Source: Geomonas silvestris
GTDB lineage: Bacteria > Desulfobacterota > Desulfuromonadia > Geobacterales > Geobacteraceae
NCBI RefSeq assembly: GCF_014193515.1
Contig: NZ_BLXX01000023.1
Span: 1-49,936, forward strand
DNA: 49,936 nt
Direction: 5' to 3'
Part shown: positions 26,291-34,674 of the stretch, in pieces
Layout: every line of letters starts with the position of its first letter
Numbering within the stretch: position 1 is the first letter of the stretch
Translations under genes and position numbers: made by a program
The notes under the pieces: generated by a model
Seen by the model: only the letters and a program-made list of their open reading frames with translations
Databases searched by the model: none
What the model was told of the DNA's origin: nothing

Positions 26291-26647
26291 TCAGCGGGTT
26301 CCCGGCAGCACTGCGCCGCCTTCGCGGGGGAGGTTTTTCAGCCGCTCCAGATCCCCACGGGCAGTTTCAGTGCCCAGCAGGAACGTGCGCAGCACCGGGA
26401 CCAGGAACTGTTGGATCGCCCCCAGCGAGCGGTTGATCGAGTAGTGGATCCAGACCCCTTCGCGGCGGTCCTTGAGCCAGCCGGCGCTTTTCAGGACGCC
26501 GAGCTGCCGCGAGACCGTGGACTGCGGGAGTTGCAGCACCGCCACAAGATAGCAGACGCAGAGGTCCTCCTCTTCAAGAAGCAAGGCCAGAATGCGCAGC
26601 CTGGTCACGTCGTCGAGGGATTGAAAGAGAAGTGCCATGTTTTCCAT
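26291..26647 (-). CDS. ArsR-family metal-responsive repressor
   Basis: The 118-residue protein is an ArsR/SmtB winged-helix regulator. LDDVTRLRILALLLEEEDLC leads into LCVCYL, which corresponds to the ELCVCDL metal box, then LQLPQSTVSRQLGVLKSAGW is the recognition region and GVWIHYSI the wing. It sits 115 bases upstream of hgcA on the same strand; ArsR-type regulators next to hgcAB are known to control mercury methylation in other bacteria. I chose ATG 26647 because the promoter places the transcript start at about 26648, making the message nearly leaderless; ATG 26638 is the alternative. Confidence 0.9.
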   Translation of the reverse strand: MENMALLFQSLDDVTRLRILALLLEEEDLCVCYLVAVLQLPQSTVSRQLGVLKSAGWLKDRREGVWIHYSINRSLGAIQQFLVPVLRTFLLGTETARGDLERLKNLPREGGAVLPGTR

Positions 26648-26653
26648 GGCGGG

Positions 26654-26683
26654 GACTATATCCGTAAAAATGGATATAGTCAA
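26654..26683 (-). promoter_or_regulatory. Promoter and palindromic operator of arsR-hgcAB
   Basis: GACTATATCC and GGATATAGTC are perfect 10-base arms 8 bases apart (26654-26681). On the minus strand TTGACT (26683-26678) and TATAGT (26660-26655) lie 17 bases apart, so the palindrome covers the whole core promoter. A repressor bound here would exclude RNA polymerase. It is the likely ArsR site. Confidence 0.8.
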
Positions 26684-26811
26684 GCAGGCGAGCAGGAGAA
26701 AACCGTCGTCACCGGACGGATTCAGTCAGTTAGGGTCGCAGATATACGAGGAAACGCAGCCGGCGCTGAAGTCCCCCCGTCGACGGCTGTGGCCGACAGA
26801 TCCGGAAAACG

Positions 26812-26840
26812 AAAAAAAGCGGCCATCGCGGCCGCCTTTT
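26812..26840 (-). terminator. Intrinsic terminator of pyk
   Basis: On the minus strand GCGGCC and GGCCGC pair across 5 bases, followed by TTTTTTT, about 25 bases after the pyk stop codon. Confidence 0.9.
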
Positions 26841-26864
26841 ATTTTGCCAGACGTCATTCGGGGA

Positions 26865-28328
26865 TCAATCCCCTTCCCCCTCACAGGGTGCGTAGAAGTC
26901 GTCGTTGTCCAGGCGGTGTACCTTCATGAGGTTCGTGGTGCCGGGGCTGGAAAGCGGGCTTCCCATGGTGATCACCACCACGTCCCCCTTCTTGAGCCGT
27001 CCGGTTGCCAAGACCGTGTTTTCCACCGAGCTGATCTGGGCCTCGGTATTTCCCTCGATGACGACCAGGAGCGAGTGCACCCCCGCGTAGAGGGCGAGCC
27101 GGTTGCGCACGTTGGCAAAAGGGGTCACCGCGTAGATCGGGGATGCAGGGCGGTACTTGGAGACGAGCTGCGCCGTGCTCCCGGTCTGGGTGAAGGCGAG
27201 GATCGCTTCGGCCTTGACCCCTTCGGCGACCCGGCAGGCAGCCTGACCGATCACCTCGGCGAGACAGGGGAGCCCGTCCTTCTCGGGGATCGGGTAGAAG
27301 ACCTGGGTCTTAAGCTGCGGGTCCCCCTCCACGTCGTGGGCCACCTGGACCATCATGGTAACCGCCTCCACCGGGTACTTGCCCGAGGCGGTCTCGGCCG
27401 AGAGCATGATCGCATCGGTTCCGTCCAGTATCGCGTTCGCCACGTCGGAGACCTCGGCCCTGGTCGGCCGCGGGTTTTGCACCATGCTCTCCAGCATCTG
27501 GGTCGCCGTGATCACCGGTTTCCCCGCTGCGTTGCAGCTGCGGATGATCCCCTTTTGGATCAGCGGGACCTTCTCCGGGTTCAGCTCCACCCCCAGGTCG
27601 CCACGCGCCACCATGATGCCGTCCGAGACGTCCAGGATGGCGTCGAAGTTCTCCACCGCCTCCGGCTTCTCGATCTTGGCGATCACCCTGAGCTCCGACC
27701 GGTGCGCCTTGAGGATATCCTTCAGTTCCTGGACGTCCGAGGCCTGGCGCACGAAAGAGAGCGCCACGTACTCGAGCTCCTCCCGGATGCAGAACTCCAG
27801 GTCTTCGCGGTCCTTCTCGGTGAGGGCCGGCGCCGAGACCTTGGCTCCGGGGAGGTTGATCCCCTTGCGGTCTTTCAGGATCCCTCCGCTTACCACGGTG
27901 CAGTGGACGTCCTCCCCCTCGACCCCGACCACCCGCAGCTCCATGAGTCCGTCGTCCAGCAGGATGCGGTCCCCGGGGACCACGTCACCCGGCAACCCCT
28001 GGTAGATGGTGGGGATCAGGTTGCCGCTCCCCATGATGTCACGGGTGGTGATGATCACCTCGCGCCCCTGGACCAGCTCCAGGGCGCCCCCGTCCATCTT
28101 GCCGGTGCGGATCTTGGGCCCCTGCAGGTCGCCCAGGATGGCGATGGCGCATTCGTTACGGCGCGACAGCTCGCGGATGGTGCGGATGATGGCGGACTTG
28201 GCAGCCTGTTCGCCGTGGGAGAAGTTCAAGCGGAAGACGTCGACTCCCGCCTGCATCAGGGCATTGAGACGTTCCTCGGAATCGCAGGCCGGGCCTACGG
28301 TGGCGACAATCTTGGTGCGACGCAACAT
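26865..28328 (-). CDS. pyk: Pyruvate kinase
   Basis: The 487-residue enzyme makes pyruvate and ATP from phosphoenolpyruvate and ADP at the end of glycolysis. The sequence runs from RRTKIVATVGPACDSEE and FRLNFSHG, through KIRTGKMDGG, to the signature IIAKIEKPEAVENFDAI-type text with the catalytic Lys, then MVARGDLGVEL and ATQMLESMVQNPRPTRAE. The C-terminal allosteric domain is complete. The ATG follows GAAGGAG. It is a single-gene unit with a terminator. Confidence 0.98.
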   Translation of the reverse strand: MLRRTKIVATVGPACDSEERLNALMQAGVDVFRLNFSHGEQAAKSAIIRTIRELSRRNECAIAILGDLQGPKIRTGKMDGGALELVQGREVIITTRDIMGSGNLIPTIYQGLPGDVVPGDRILLDDGLMELRVVGVEGEDVHCTVVSGGILKDRKGINLPGAKVSAPALTEKDREDLEFCIREELEYVALSFVRQASDVQELKDILKAHRSELRVIAKIEKPEAVENFDAILDVSDGIMVARGDLGVELNPEKVPLIQKGIIRSCNAAGKPVITATQMLESMVQNPRPTRAEVSDVANAILDGTDAIMLSAETASGKYPVEAVTMMVQVAHDVEGDPQLKTQVFYPIPEKDGLPCLAEVIGQAACRVAEGVKAEAILAFTQTGSTAQLVSKYRPASPIYAVTPFANVRNRLALYAGVHSLLVVIEGNTEAQISSVENTVLATGRLKKGDVVVITMGSPLSSPGTTNLMKVHRLDNDDFYAPCEGEGD

Positions 28329-28725
28329 ACGGTAACTCCTTCAGTGGTGTAGTCAGAGCGTGATCCCACGCTAAAGCCGGCGCGGCCGCCTCGGCAAGGC
28401 TCGCGGCGGTTACGCGGCAAGTCAGGCCAAAGGGACCGTTTTCGTCCATTCGATAGCTTAAGCGTTACACCAGAAAGTCGAAATATACAATCCTTTTTGG
28501 GCTCATGAAAGAAGATGTAACGCAGTGGTAAACCAGCCGTGACGCTCCGGGAAGAGCGGCGGGACATCCGCGAAACAGATCCGTCAGTTGCGTCGCGTGA
28601 GCGTTCTCGGGGTTTTGTGGGCTCCTCGGGAAATCTCGGAAAGAGCGGTCAGTGGCGAATAATCCCCCCCGCCCGTCGGCAGGCGCCACAAAGGGAACAA
28701 GAAGCGCAGCAGCAGGAAGGAATGC

Positions 28726-28756
28726 AAAAAAGGGCCACTGAAAACTCAGGTGGCCC
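28726..28756 (-). terminator. Intrinsic terminator of the nosL-type operon
   Basis: On the minus strand GGGCCACCT and AGTGGCCC arms pair and TTTTTT follows, about 60 bases after the last stop codon. Confidence 0.85.
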
Positions 28757-28765
28757 CTCTTCTTA

Positions 28766-28804
28766 AAACATATAACTTACAACTTAGAACATAGAACTTA
28801 GAAC
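28766..28804. repeat. AT-rich tandem repeat (AACTTAGAACATAG type)
   Basis: ACAACTTAGAACATAGAACTT and variants form about three imperfect copies of a 13-14-base unit between the terminator and the stop codon of the NosL-like gene. Confidence 0.5.
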
Positions 28805-28814
28805 CGTCTCTCGG

Positions 28815-29279
28815 CTATTCCGCCGGGGCCGGCTGGTCCATCTCGGCGACCTCGTCCTTCAAGAACTTCAGCACCTGTTCCCACGCCGTGATGGCGCCCC
28901 CCTGCTCCTTGACGAAGCGCCCGGCGTCCTCGGGGCGGGCGAAGGCCCACTTCCCCGGGGAGGTCATCACGCCGTTCGCCCGGCCTCCCACCACCCAGGT
29001 GGCGCTCGCGGCGTCGACGAGTTCCTTGCTGTAGAAGTCCGCCACCTTGAGCGAGGCGGTCTTTTTCCCCGACTTCAGGATGTCCTCCACGGCGCAGTGA
29101 ATGCTGCAGGTTGCGGTCTCGCTGCCGTCGGCGTAGCGGACCAGCGCCCGGCTGTAGGCGAAGAACACCCGGTCCATGCCGCAGCGCACGCAGTCGACGG
29201 TTTTATCCGCCCCTTCCAGGGCAAAGGCCGAACCGATGACGGTCAAGATGAGGATGAGCGGCAAAAAGAGGCGTCTCAC
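28815..29279 (-). CDS. NosL-like periplasmic metal-binding protein
   Basis: The start is GTG 29279, after GGAAGGAG; upstream open frame is only a shadow of the ATPase gene. The 154-residue protein has a signal peptide (RRLFLPLILILTVIGSAFAL), then CVRCGMDR, a NosL-like Cys/Met segment, ATCSIHCAVED, and the NosL C-terminal pattern VGG...GVMTSPGKWAFARPEDA. NosL binds Cu(I) and serves assembly of nitrous oxide reductase; here no nosZ is near, so the client is unknown. It overlaps the ATPase stop codon by 4 bases. Confidence 0.85.
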   Translation of the reverse strand: MRRLFLPLILILTVIGSAFALEGADKTVDCVRCGMDRVFFAYSRALVRYADGSETATCSIHCAVEDILKSGKKTASLKVADFYSKELVDAASATWVVGGRANGVMTSPGKWAFARPEDAGRFVKEQGGAITAWEQVLKFLKDEVAEMDQPAPAE

Positions 29280-29986
29280 GTTGTTACTCCTTCCTGGTTT
29301 TCGAAGGCGCGGCCGTCGCGCATCTCGATGCGCCGCCCCGCCAGCTGTGCCAGTTCCGGGTTGTGGGTCACCATCACGATGGTAAGCCCCGAGCTGCGGT
29401 TCAGTTCGGTGAGCACTTCGCCGATCTCGCCGGCCCTTTTGGTGTCCAGGTTTCCGGTCGGCTCGTCGGCCAAGAGGATCTCCGGGCTGTTCACCAGGGC
29501 GCGCGCGATGGCGACCCGCTGCATTTCCCCCCCCGAGATCTGTCCGGGAAGGTGGTTCATCCGGTGCTCCATGCCGAGCATCTTCAAAAGCCGCTCCACC
29601 TCTTCCTCGCCCCCCGGCTTGCGGAAAAAGGCGAGCGGCAGCGCCACGTTTTCCTGCACGGTCAGGGTCGGGATCAGGTAGAAGTTCTGGAAGATGTAGC
29701 CGAACACCTCGCGGCGCACCTGGGTCAGCTCCTTCTCCCCGAGCCTCTTCCCCTTGCCGAAGACCGTCTTCCCGGCCAGCTCCAGTTCGCCCGAGCTCGG
29801 GTTGTCCAGGCACCCCAAAAGGTTGATGAGGGTCGTCTTGCCGCTTCCCGAGGAGCCCACGAAGGAGACGAACTCCCCCTTCTTGATGGAGAGCGATACG
29901 CCGTCCAGGGCCTGGATCTCCTCGCTGCCGCGCCGGTAGACCCTGGTGAGATCCCGCGCCTGTAATGACCAGCCGTTCGTCGTCAT
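29276..29986 (-). CDS. ABC transporter ATP-binding protein (MacB/LolD type)
   Basis: The 236-residue ATPase has Walker A GSSGSGKTT, Q-loop FQNFYLIPTLT, signature ISGGEMQRVAIARAL, Walker B ILLADEPTGNLD and the H-loop VTHN. The text is closest to the LolD/MacB subfamily, which powers permeases that act on periplasmic substrates without crossing the membrane themselves. It lies directly after its permease gene and before the NosL-like gene in one minus-strand operon. Confidence 0.95.
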   Translation of the reverse strand: MTTNGWSLQARDLTRVYRRGSEEIQALDGVSLSIKKGEFVSFVGSSGSGKTTLINLLGCLDNPSSGELELAGKTVFGKGKRLGEKELTQVRREVFGYIFQNFYLIPTLTVQENVALPLAFFRKPGGEEEVERLLKMLGMEHRMNHLPGQISGGEMQRVAIARALVNSPEILLADEPTGNLDTKRAGEIGEVLTELNRSSGLTIVMVTHNPELAQLAGRRIEMRDGRAFENQEGVTT

Positions 29987-29987
29987 G

Positions 29988-31172
29988 TCATTCCCCCCGG
30001 ATCGATTCCAGCGGCCGGATGCGCCCCGCCTTCCAGGCCGGATAGAGCCCGCTTAAAAGTCCCACCACCACGATGATCACCAGGGTCAATAAGGAGAGCT
30101 TCAGGTCGATCGCCACCAGCCCACCCTTCGGTGCGTAGGGGAGGATGCTGCGCGCCAAGAGATCGGTGAACCTTGAGAAGAGGACGGCGAGGAGGATCCC
30201 CGCGACGCCGCCCAAGCTGCACAGGATCAGGGTCTCGGTCCAGACCAGGCGGAACACGTCGCCCGGCATCGCCCCCATGGTCTTCAGGATGCCGATCTCC
30301 TGGCGGCGCTCCAGCACCGACATGAGCACGGTGTTTATCACCCCCACCATGGCGATCAAAAGCGCCACCACCGCGATCGAGAAGACCATGACCCGCGCCG
30401 TCGAGATCAGTTTCATGATGGTCTGCTTCACCTGGCTGAAACTCACCACCTGCACGTCCTTCAACTGGTAGAGCTTGTTCTCGAGGCCGGTGATGTCAGC
30501 GTCCTTCTTCACCTTGATCCCGATGGTGGTGATCTGGTCCACCTGGGAGATCTTCTGCAGCGTCTTTAAGGGGACGAAGGTGGTGCCATCGTCCTGGCTC
30601 CCGGTACGCTCCAGTATCCCCACCACCTTGAGCTTCACGTTCTTCTCGGGAACGATGGTCTCGTCTCCCACCTCGCGCTGCTCCAGCTCCGCCGCCTCGT
30701 ACCCCATCACCACCTCGTCGGCGGCGTTGTCCTTGAACCAGCCACCCTTCTTGAAGCGGAAAAAGGGCTTCATGGCCGGGTAGCTGTGGGCGTCCACCCC
30801 GTAGAAGCCGGCAATGCCGCCGCTCTCCCCCTTGTTCGGGTCGAAGAAGGCCTGCATCAGGATCGGGGTCACCTTGTCCACCTCGGGCTCTTTGGTGATC
30901 TGGTCCACCATGGACTGGTCCATGTAGCGGAGCCCCTTCCCCCCCTGCAGCATCATGGTGGCCGCCTCGTAGGGGCACCCCTTGGCCATCACCATGAGCT
31001 GGTATCCCATGTTCTCGATGTCGCGATTGAGCGCAGTCTCGTAGCCGCGGTTGAAGCCGAAGAGGCTCACCAGCACCCAGGTCGAGAGCATGATCCCGAT
31101 CAGGGTGAGCACGCTTCTCACCTTCTTGCGCAACAGGTTCTTGTAGGCGATCTGGAAAGGGGTGATCATCAT
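29988..31172 (-). CDS. ABC transporter permease (MacB/FtsX type)
   Basis: The 394-residue protein has the MacB-like layout: one N-terminal membrane helix (VRSVLTLIGIMLSTWVLVSL), a large periplasmic domain (about 45-260), and three C-terminal helices in the FtsX domain, with VLERRQEIGILKTMGAMPGD in the cytoplasmic loop. Such permeases are mechanotransmitters that move the periplasmic domain on ATP hydrolysis. The ATG overlaps the end of the FMN-binding-like gene by 4 bases, and the ATPase follows at once. Confidence 0.93.
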   Translation of the reverse strand: MMITPFQIAYKNLLRKKVRSVLTLIGIMLSTWVLVSLFGFNRGYETALNRDIENMGYQLMVMAKGCPYEAATMMLQGGKGLRYMDQSMVDQITKEPEVDKVTPILMQAFFDPNKGESGGIAGFYGVDAHSYPAMKPFFRFKKGGWFKDNAADEVVMGYEAAELEQREVGDETIVPEKNVKLKVVGILERTGSQDDGTTFVPLKTLQKISQVDQITTIGIKVKKDADITGLENKLYQLKDVQVVSFSQVKQTIMKLISTARVMVFSIAVVALLIAMVGVINTVLMSVLERRQEIGILKTMGAMPGDVFRLVWTETLILCSLGGVAGILLAVLFSRFTDLLARSILPYAPKGGLVAIDLKLSLLTLVIIVVVGLLSGLYPAWKAGRIRPLESIRGE

Positions 31173-31801
31173 GGCTTGCCCCTTTCCGCGGAAAAGACGA
31201 ACTCATCCATGAGCACCAGGTTTTTCTTCAAGCCACGCAGGATGCCGTAGTAGTCGGTCTCCAGATCCGGCGAGGGGTTGGGAACATCGGCGATCCTGCC
31301 GCTCCCCTTGCCGCGCACCGGGTCGTAGTGGTCGAAGTCCTTCAGGGTAACCCCCTCGAACTTCCGGGCGAACTTGGCCTCGCGGAACTTGCTCGCCGCG
31401 GCGCCGGTGATCTTCTGCAGGTAGAAGGTCTTCACCTTGCCGGAGAGGTCCTGGGCGATGAAGACCTGGATGCCGCCGAACTGCCCTTTCTGGTTCACCC
31501 CGTGGATGTAGCCCACCTTTTTCTTGTCCTTGTAGATCTCGTAGAGCGTGTAGGGGACGTCGACCGGTGCGTAGAGTGCGATGTTCTGGGCGCCCAGGCG
31601 GCCTTCGATCTTTTTCAAAAGCGCGGGTCCCCCCATTTTCTGGATGGAGACGTAGACCGTCTTGAAGCTGGTCGATTCCGGGAAGAGCCGGGGCACGTCG
31701 CGGTCCGGGTTATTTAGATCGCACCCGACGGCTGCCAGGGCCGACGTGGACCAGAACAGCAAAAGCAGCGGCAGCAGAATTTTTATACAAATGGAACGCA
31801 T
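31169..31801 (-). CDS. Periplasmic FMN-binding-domain-like protein
   Basis: The start at 31801 follows GAGG and gives 210 residues. A signal peptide (about 1-23, LLPLLLLFWSTSALA) leads into a periplasmic domain. LYEIYKDKKKVGYIHGV, GGIQVFIAQDLSGKVKTFYL and KITGAAASKF resemble the NqrC/RnfG/NosR FMN-binding fold, in which FMN is linked at an SGAT-like motif; the threonine is not in its normal place here. A redox role in the operon is therefore uncertain. It is translationally linked to the ABC permease. Confidence 0.6.
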   Translation of the reverse strand: MRSICIKILLPLLLLFWSTSALAAVGCDLNNPDRDVPRLFPESTSFKTVYVSIQKMGGPALLKKIEGRLGAQNIALYAPVDVPYTLYEIYKDKKKVGYIHGVNQKGQFGGIQVFIAQDLSGKVKTFYLQKITGAAASKFREAKFARKFEGVTLKDFDHYDPVRGKGSGRIADVPNPSPDLETDYYGILRGLKKNLVLMDEFVFSAERGKP

Positions 31802-32076
31802 GGTTACCTCATCACGTTGAAACACATCTGTTGCCGGAAACCTCAAAGCCCTGAGCGTGCCCACGAGGAAAGATCTTCGCGAAGCACCGCAGGAGCCAGG
31901 TGTTCCCGAATTCGCGAAGGTTCCTCCGGGATATCCGGGGAAGCTTCGAGAAGGTCCCTGTCCAGCATCTGCAGTCGGCCCCGCGCCCCCCCTTTGCGAA
32001 GGGGGGACAGGGGGGATTTTGACCAGGTCGCCACCTGGAAACACTTCCTACGCTACATCCCCGCCCCGCCGCCTCC
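31802..32076. other. Intergenic region inside the nosL-type operon
   Basis: A gap of 275 bases between the cytochrome gene and the FMN-binding-like gene. It contains a GC-rich palindromic repeat (separate entry) and no credible gene. The two operon halves might be separate transcripts. Confidence 0.45.
31986..32020. repeat. Dispersed GC palindrome, copy 1
   Basis: CCCCCTTTGCGAAGGGGG is followed by GACAGGGGGGATTT. The same pattern occurs at 46182-46216 and in a decayed form at 37063-37095, always between genes. Confidence 0.6.
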
Positions 32077-33807
32077 CTACTGCGCGGTCCAGCCGGTCAG
32101 CTTCACCAGCTCCGGGTTGGTACCCGGGCCGAGCTGCACCACGTAGCACCCTTTCGAGGCGTAGCGCTGGCCGGCCCCGAAGTTGAGCCGCCCGAAAAGC
32201 GGGTGCGGCTGGTCGCCCATCATCCCGGCGACATCCAGGAGGTTGTCCCGGTAGTAGTTACCCTTAAGGTCCATGAGCAAAAGCGACAAGAGCTGGGTGA
32301 CCACGTTGGTCTGGGCGATCACCTGCTGGGTCTCGGAGCGCACGGGGACCTCGGCCTTGCGCAGGTTCGGCTTGGTGTCCTCGGGGATCAGGGTCCGCCC
32401 CATCACCGGCTTGGGGAGCGGCGTAAATATATAGGGGTAGGTCAGGTACGAGAAACCGCGCACCGGCTCGGGCAGCGTCCAGAGGCTCTCCCCCAGGTAG
32501 CGCGCGGAAAAGACCATGACCTCCGGGTGCTGCTTTTCCTTGAAGAGCTCCAGGGCCGGCAGCGCGGAACCGTCGTCCCAGACGAGCAGGCGCAGCTCCC
32601 CTTCCCCCTTCCCGGCCTTTTCCAGCACCTGCTTGAGGAAGTCGCGGTCCAGCTTCTGGCCGGCCGGCAGCGGAACCGTCACCGGCGCCTTTTGTCCCAG
32701 CTCCTGCCAGGCATGCCGGAACCCGGCAGAGAGCGCCTTCCCCTGCGGGCTTTCGCGCACGATCTCGACCAGCGCCCCCTCTTTCAGGTTCTTCTGCGCC
32801 AGGAAATGCGCCGCGCTCTCCCCTTCCTGGTAGAACCCCTTGGACTGGTACAGCGTGTACCAGTCGCTCTCCGAAAGCACCGGGAGGTCGGTCGCCGGGA
32901 AGAGGCTCGGGATGCCGTTTTGCTCGCAGAACTGGTGAATCGGCTGCCAGGACCCGTTCACCGCGCCACCCACCAGGGCGAAGACGGGATCGTTTCGGTA
33001 GTACTCCTCGAGCTGGGCCCGCCAGGTATCCGGGGAGCCGCGCAAAACCCAGCGCCCCAGCGAAAGCGACTTGGTGACCAGCTCGCGCGAGGGGAGCATG
33101 TTCTCGGCCATGAGCCGCGATTTCGCGCCGCTGCGCGGGTTGCCAAACCCCTTGATCTGTCCGTTTTTCAGGTTGAAGAAGAAGGTGAGCGTGGTGAAGA
33201 GCGCATCGCGCTTTGCCGGGGGGAGATCCTCGGAGACCACCGTGGCGAGCCGGATCCGGTCCTCGCTGATCCCCGGGGAGAACTCGACCGAGAGGGTCTT
33301 CAGGTAGGCCACCAGAAGCTTCAGGTCCTTCTCCTCGAGCTGGTACTGCGGCATGCTCGCGCTCAGCTGGCGGCCGCCGGGGTCCTTGCCGTGGCGCAGC
33401 GCCTCGATGAGCGTCGCCTCGGTGTAGGCGGGCCGCAGCGGCGGTTCGGTCCCCTCGTTCAAGACGATCCCCTTGTAGGTGCGCGGCAGCGGCTTGAAGA
33501 GTTTGTCGCCGTTGATGGCCGGAACGTAGACCCCCTCGTCGAACGCGCCCAGCCCGCTGCGCAGGTGGCAGCTCGCGCAGGTGAAGGTGAGTCCCGGCGC
33601 CGCCGGCTCGCCGTGCAGGTTCACCCGCAGCCGCTCGCCGGAGGGGAGGATCCCCTCGCGGTAGATCCGCTCGCCCTGCTTGAGCTCCTCCTTGGTTGCA
33701 GCCTGGGCCGAAGTAGCCGGGAGCAGAGCTGCCAAGGCAAGGGGGATGGCAAGCGCGCAGCCAACGAGCAGGGAGCTCAGGCGCGTCCTGAAGGTGCGGT
33801 CGGTCAT
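32077..33807 (-). CDS. Cytochrome c fused to a periplasmic substrate-binding-like domain
   Basis: The 576-residue protein has a signal peptide (about 10-37), then a class I cytochrome c domain with CASCH (CxxCH) heme site near 76-80 and a likely axial Met in LSASMPQYQL. From about 180 on, text such as GGAVNGSWQPIHQFCEQNGIP and TLYQSKGFYQEGESAAHF matches type 1 periplasmic binding proteins (branched-chain amino acid binding type). The fusion of electron carrier and ligand sensor is unusual. It is the second gene of the operon led by the YtkA-like gene. Confidence 0.85.
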   Translation of the reverse strand: MTDRTFRTRLSSLLVGCALAIPLALAALLPATSAQAATKEELKQGERIYREGILPSGERLRVNLHGEPAAPGLTFTCASCHLRSGLGAFDEGVYVPAINGDKLFKPLPRTYKGIVLNEGTEPPLRPAYTEATLIEALRHGKDPGGRQLSASMPQYQLEEKDLKLLVAYLKTLSVEFSPGISEDRIRLATVVSEDLPPAKRDALFTTLTFFFNLKNGQIKGFGNPRSGAKSRLMAENMLPSRELVTKSLSLGRWVLRGSPDTWRAQLEEYYRNDPVFALVGGAVNGSWQPIHQFCEQNGIPSLFPATDLPVLSESDWYTLYQSKGFYQEGESAAHFLAQKNLKEGALVEIVRESPQGKALSAGFRHAWQELGQKAPVTVPLPAGQKLDRDFLKQVLEKAGKGEGELRLLVWDDGSALPALELFKEKQHPEVMVFSARYLGESLWTLPEPVRGFSYLTYPYIFTPLPKPVMGRTLIPEDTKPNLRKAEVPVRSETQQVIAQTNVVTQLLSLLLMDLKGNYYRDNLLDVAGMMGDQPHPLFGRLNFGAGQRYASKGCYVVQLGPGTNPELVKLTGWTAQ

Positions 33808-33857
33808 GGGTGGTGGTCTCCTTCTGGCGCGTCGGGCGCCGGCTCTAAGAACGACTG

Positions 33858-34298
33858 CTAAAGGTCGAAGAGGTAGCAGCCGCGCAGCACGGTCTTGCCG
33901 TCCTTCTGAAAGACGAAGCTCACCTCCCAGTCGCCCGGCATCACCAGGCGCACCGGCAAGAGGTAGACCCCCTTCTTGGACAGGGCGAAGTTCTGGTCCC
34001 CCGCCGCGTGGGCGCCGCGCATCGAGGGCATGTCGGCGTCCCCCTTCACGGTGAACGAGGTGTCGCGCGCCCCTTCGCGGGTGAAGATCTCAACCCGCAT
34101 CACCGCGTTCCCCAGCTTGGGGGGCTTGGCAAAAGCGTAGGTGAAGTAGTGGCGGGGACCCAGGGGGACCTTCTCTCCAGGCTTGGGGAGTACCTGGAAG
34201 TCGCGCTTGGCGAGGGAGGGATTGGCGGCCAGGGCCGCGGCGGGGTGAACCTCAAAGACAACAAGCGCCAACAGTAGCGCCGCAAGTAATACTCTCAT
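33858..34298 (-). CDS. YtkA/FixH-like periplasmic protein
   Basis: The start at 34298 follows GGGAG and gives 146 residues. A signal peptide (about 1-25) precedes an immunoglobulin-like domain with MPSMRGAHAAGDQNF and GVYLLPVRLVMPGDWEVSFVF, the pattern of YtkA/FixH-like domains found near copper and cytochrome oxidase assembly genes. It opens the operon; a strong promoter is 91 bases upstream. Confidence 0.75.
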   Translation of the reverse strand: MRVLLAALLLALVVFEVHPAAALAANPSLAKRDFQVLPKPGEKVPLGPRHYFTYAFAKPPKLGNAVMRVEIFTREGARDTSFTVKGDADMPSMRGAHAAGDQNFALSKKGVYLLPVRLVMPGDWEVSFVFQKDGKTVLRGCYLFDL

Positions 34299-34388
34299 CG
34301 TTAGCACTCCCTGTCATAGCTGCACGACTCATGACGACATCGGACTCAGAGGCTGATATGAAAGACTTCATCAGCCAATCAGGTCGTG

Positions 34389-34416
34389 TTTATACAGCAA
34401 ATCATATGAGTGTCAA
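34389..34416 (-). promoter_or_regulatory. Sigma-70 promoter of the YtkA-cytochrome-ABC-NosL operon
   Basis: On the minus strand TTGACA (34416-34411) and TATAAA (34394-34389) lie 16 bases apart. The leader contains GGCTGAT/ATCAGCC arms (about 34350-34375). Confidence 0.75.
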
Positions 34417-34674
34417 GCCAAATTCCCGCACAAATCGCGAGACAATGCGGGATATCCGAATAAGCAAAACAGCGGGCCACCAAAAGGGACCGAAGCCGAA
34501 AAAATAGCGACTTCGTGAATCAGAGATCTCTTTGTCCTGCCGGAAATGCCGCCTGCCGAGAGCCTGCGGCCTTTGTTCCCGTGGCAGGGGCCGCATGCCG
34601 AAGCCGTGGTTAATTTTGTAGCCCTTCTGGCACTTCGTGACCGATTACGCCGTTCCCGGCTGTTGCGCCGCGAT

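Larger units (their letters stand above)
28329..28814. other. Intergenic region between pyk and the nosL-type operon
   Basis: About 485 bases. It holds the pyk promoter region (not pinpointed), the terminator of the operon that ends at 28815, and a short AT-rich repeat. Short open frames here have no supporting signal. Confidence 0.5.

Noticed and set aside
26637..28352. 571-codon plus-strand frame
   Set aside because: Antisense to arsR-terminator-pyk; crosses a promoter and a terminator, no ribosome binding site.
29280..29813. N-terminal extension of the NosL-like protein
   Set aside because: It overlaps the ABC ATPase gene in another frame, while GTG 29279 with GGAAGGAG gives a clean signal peptide.
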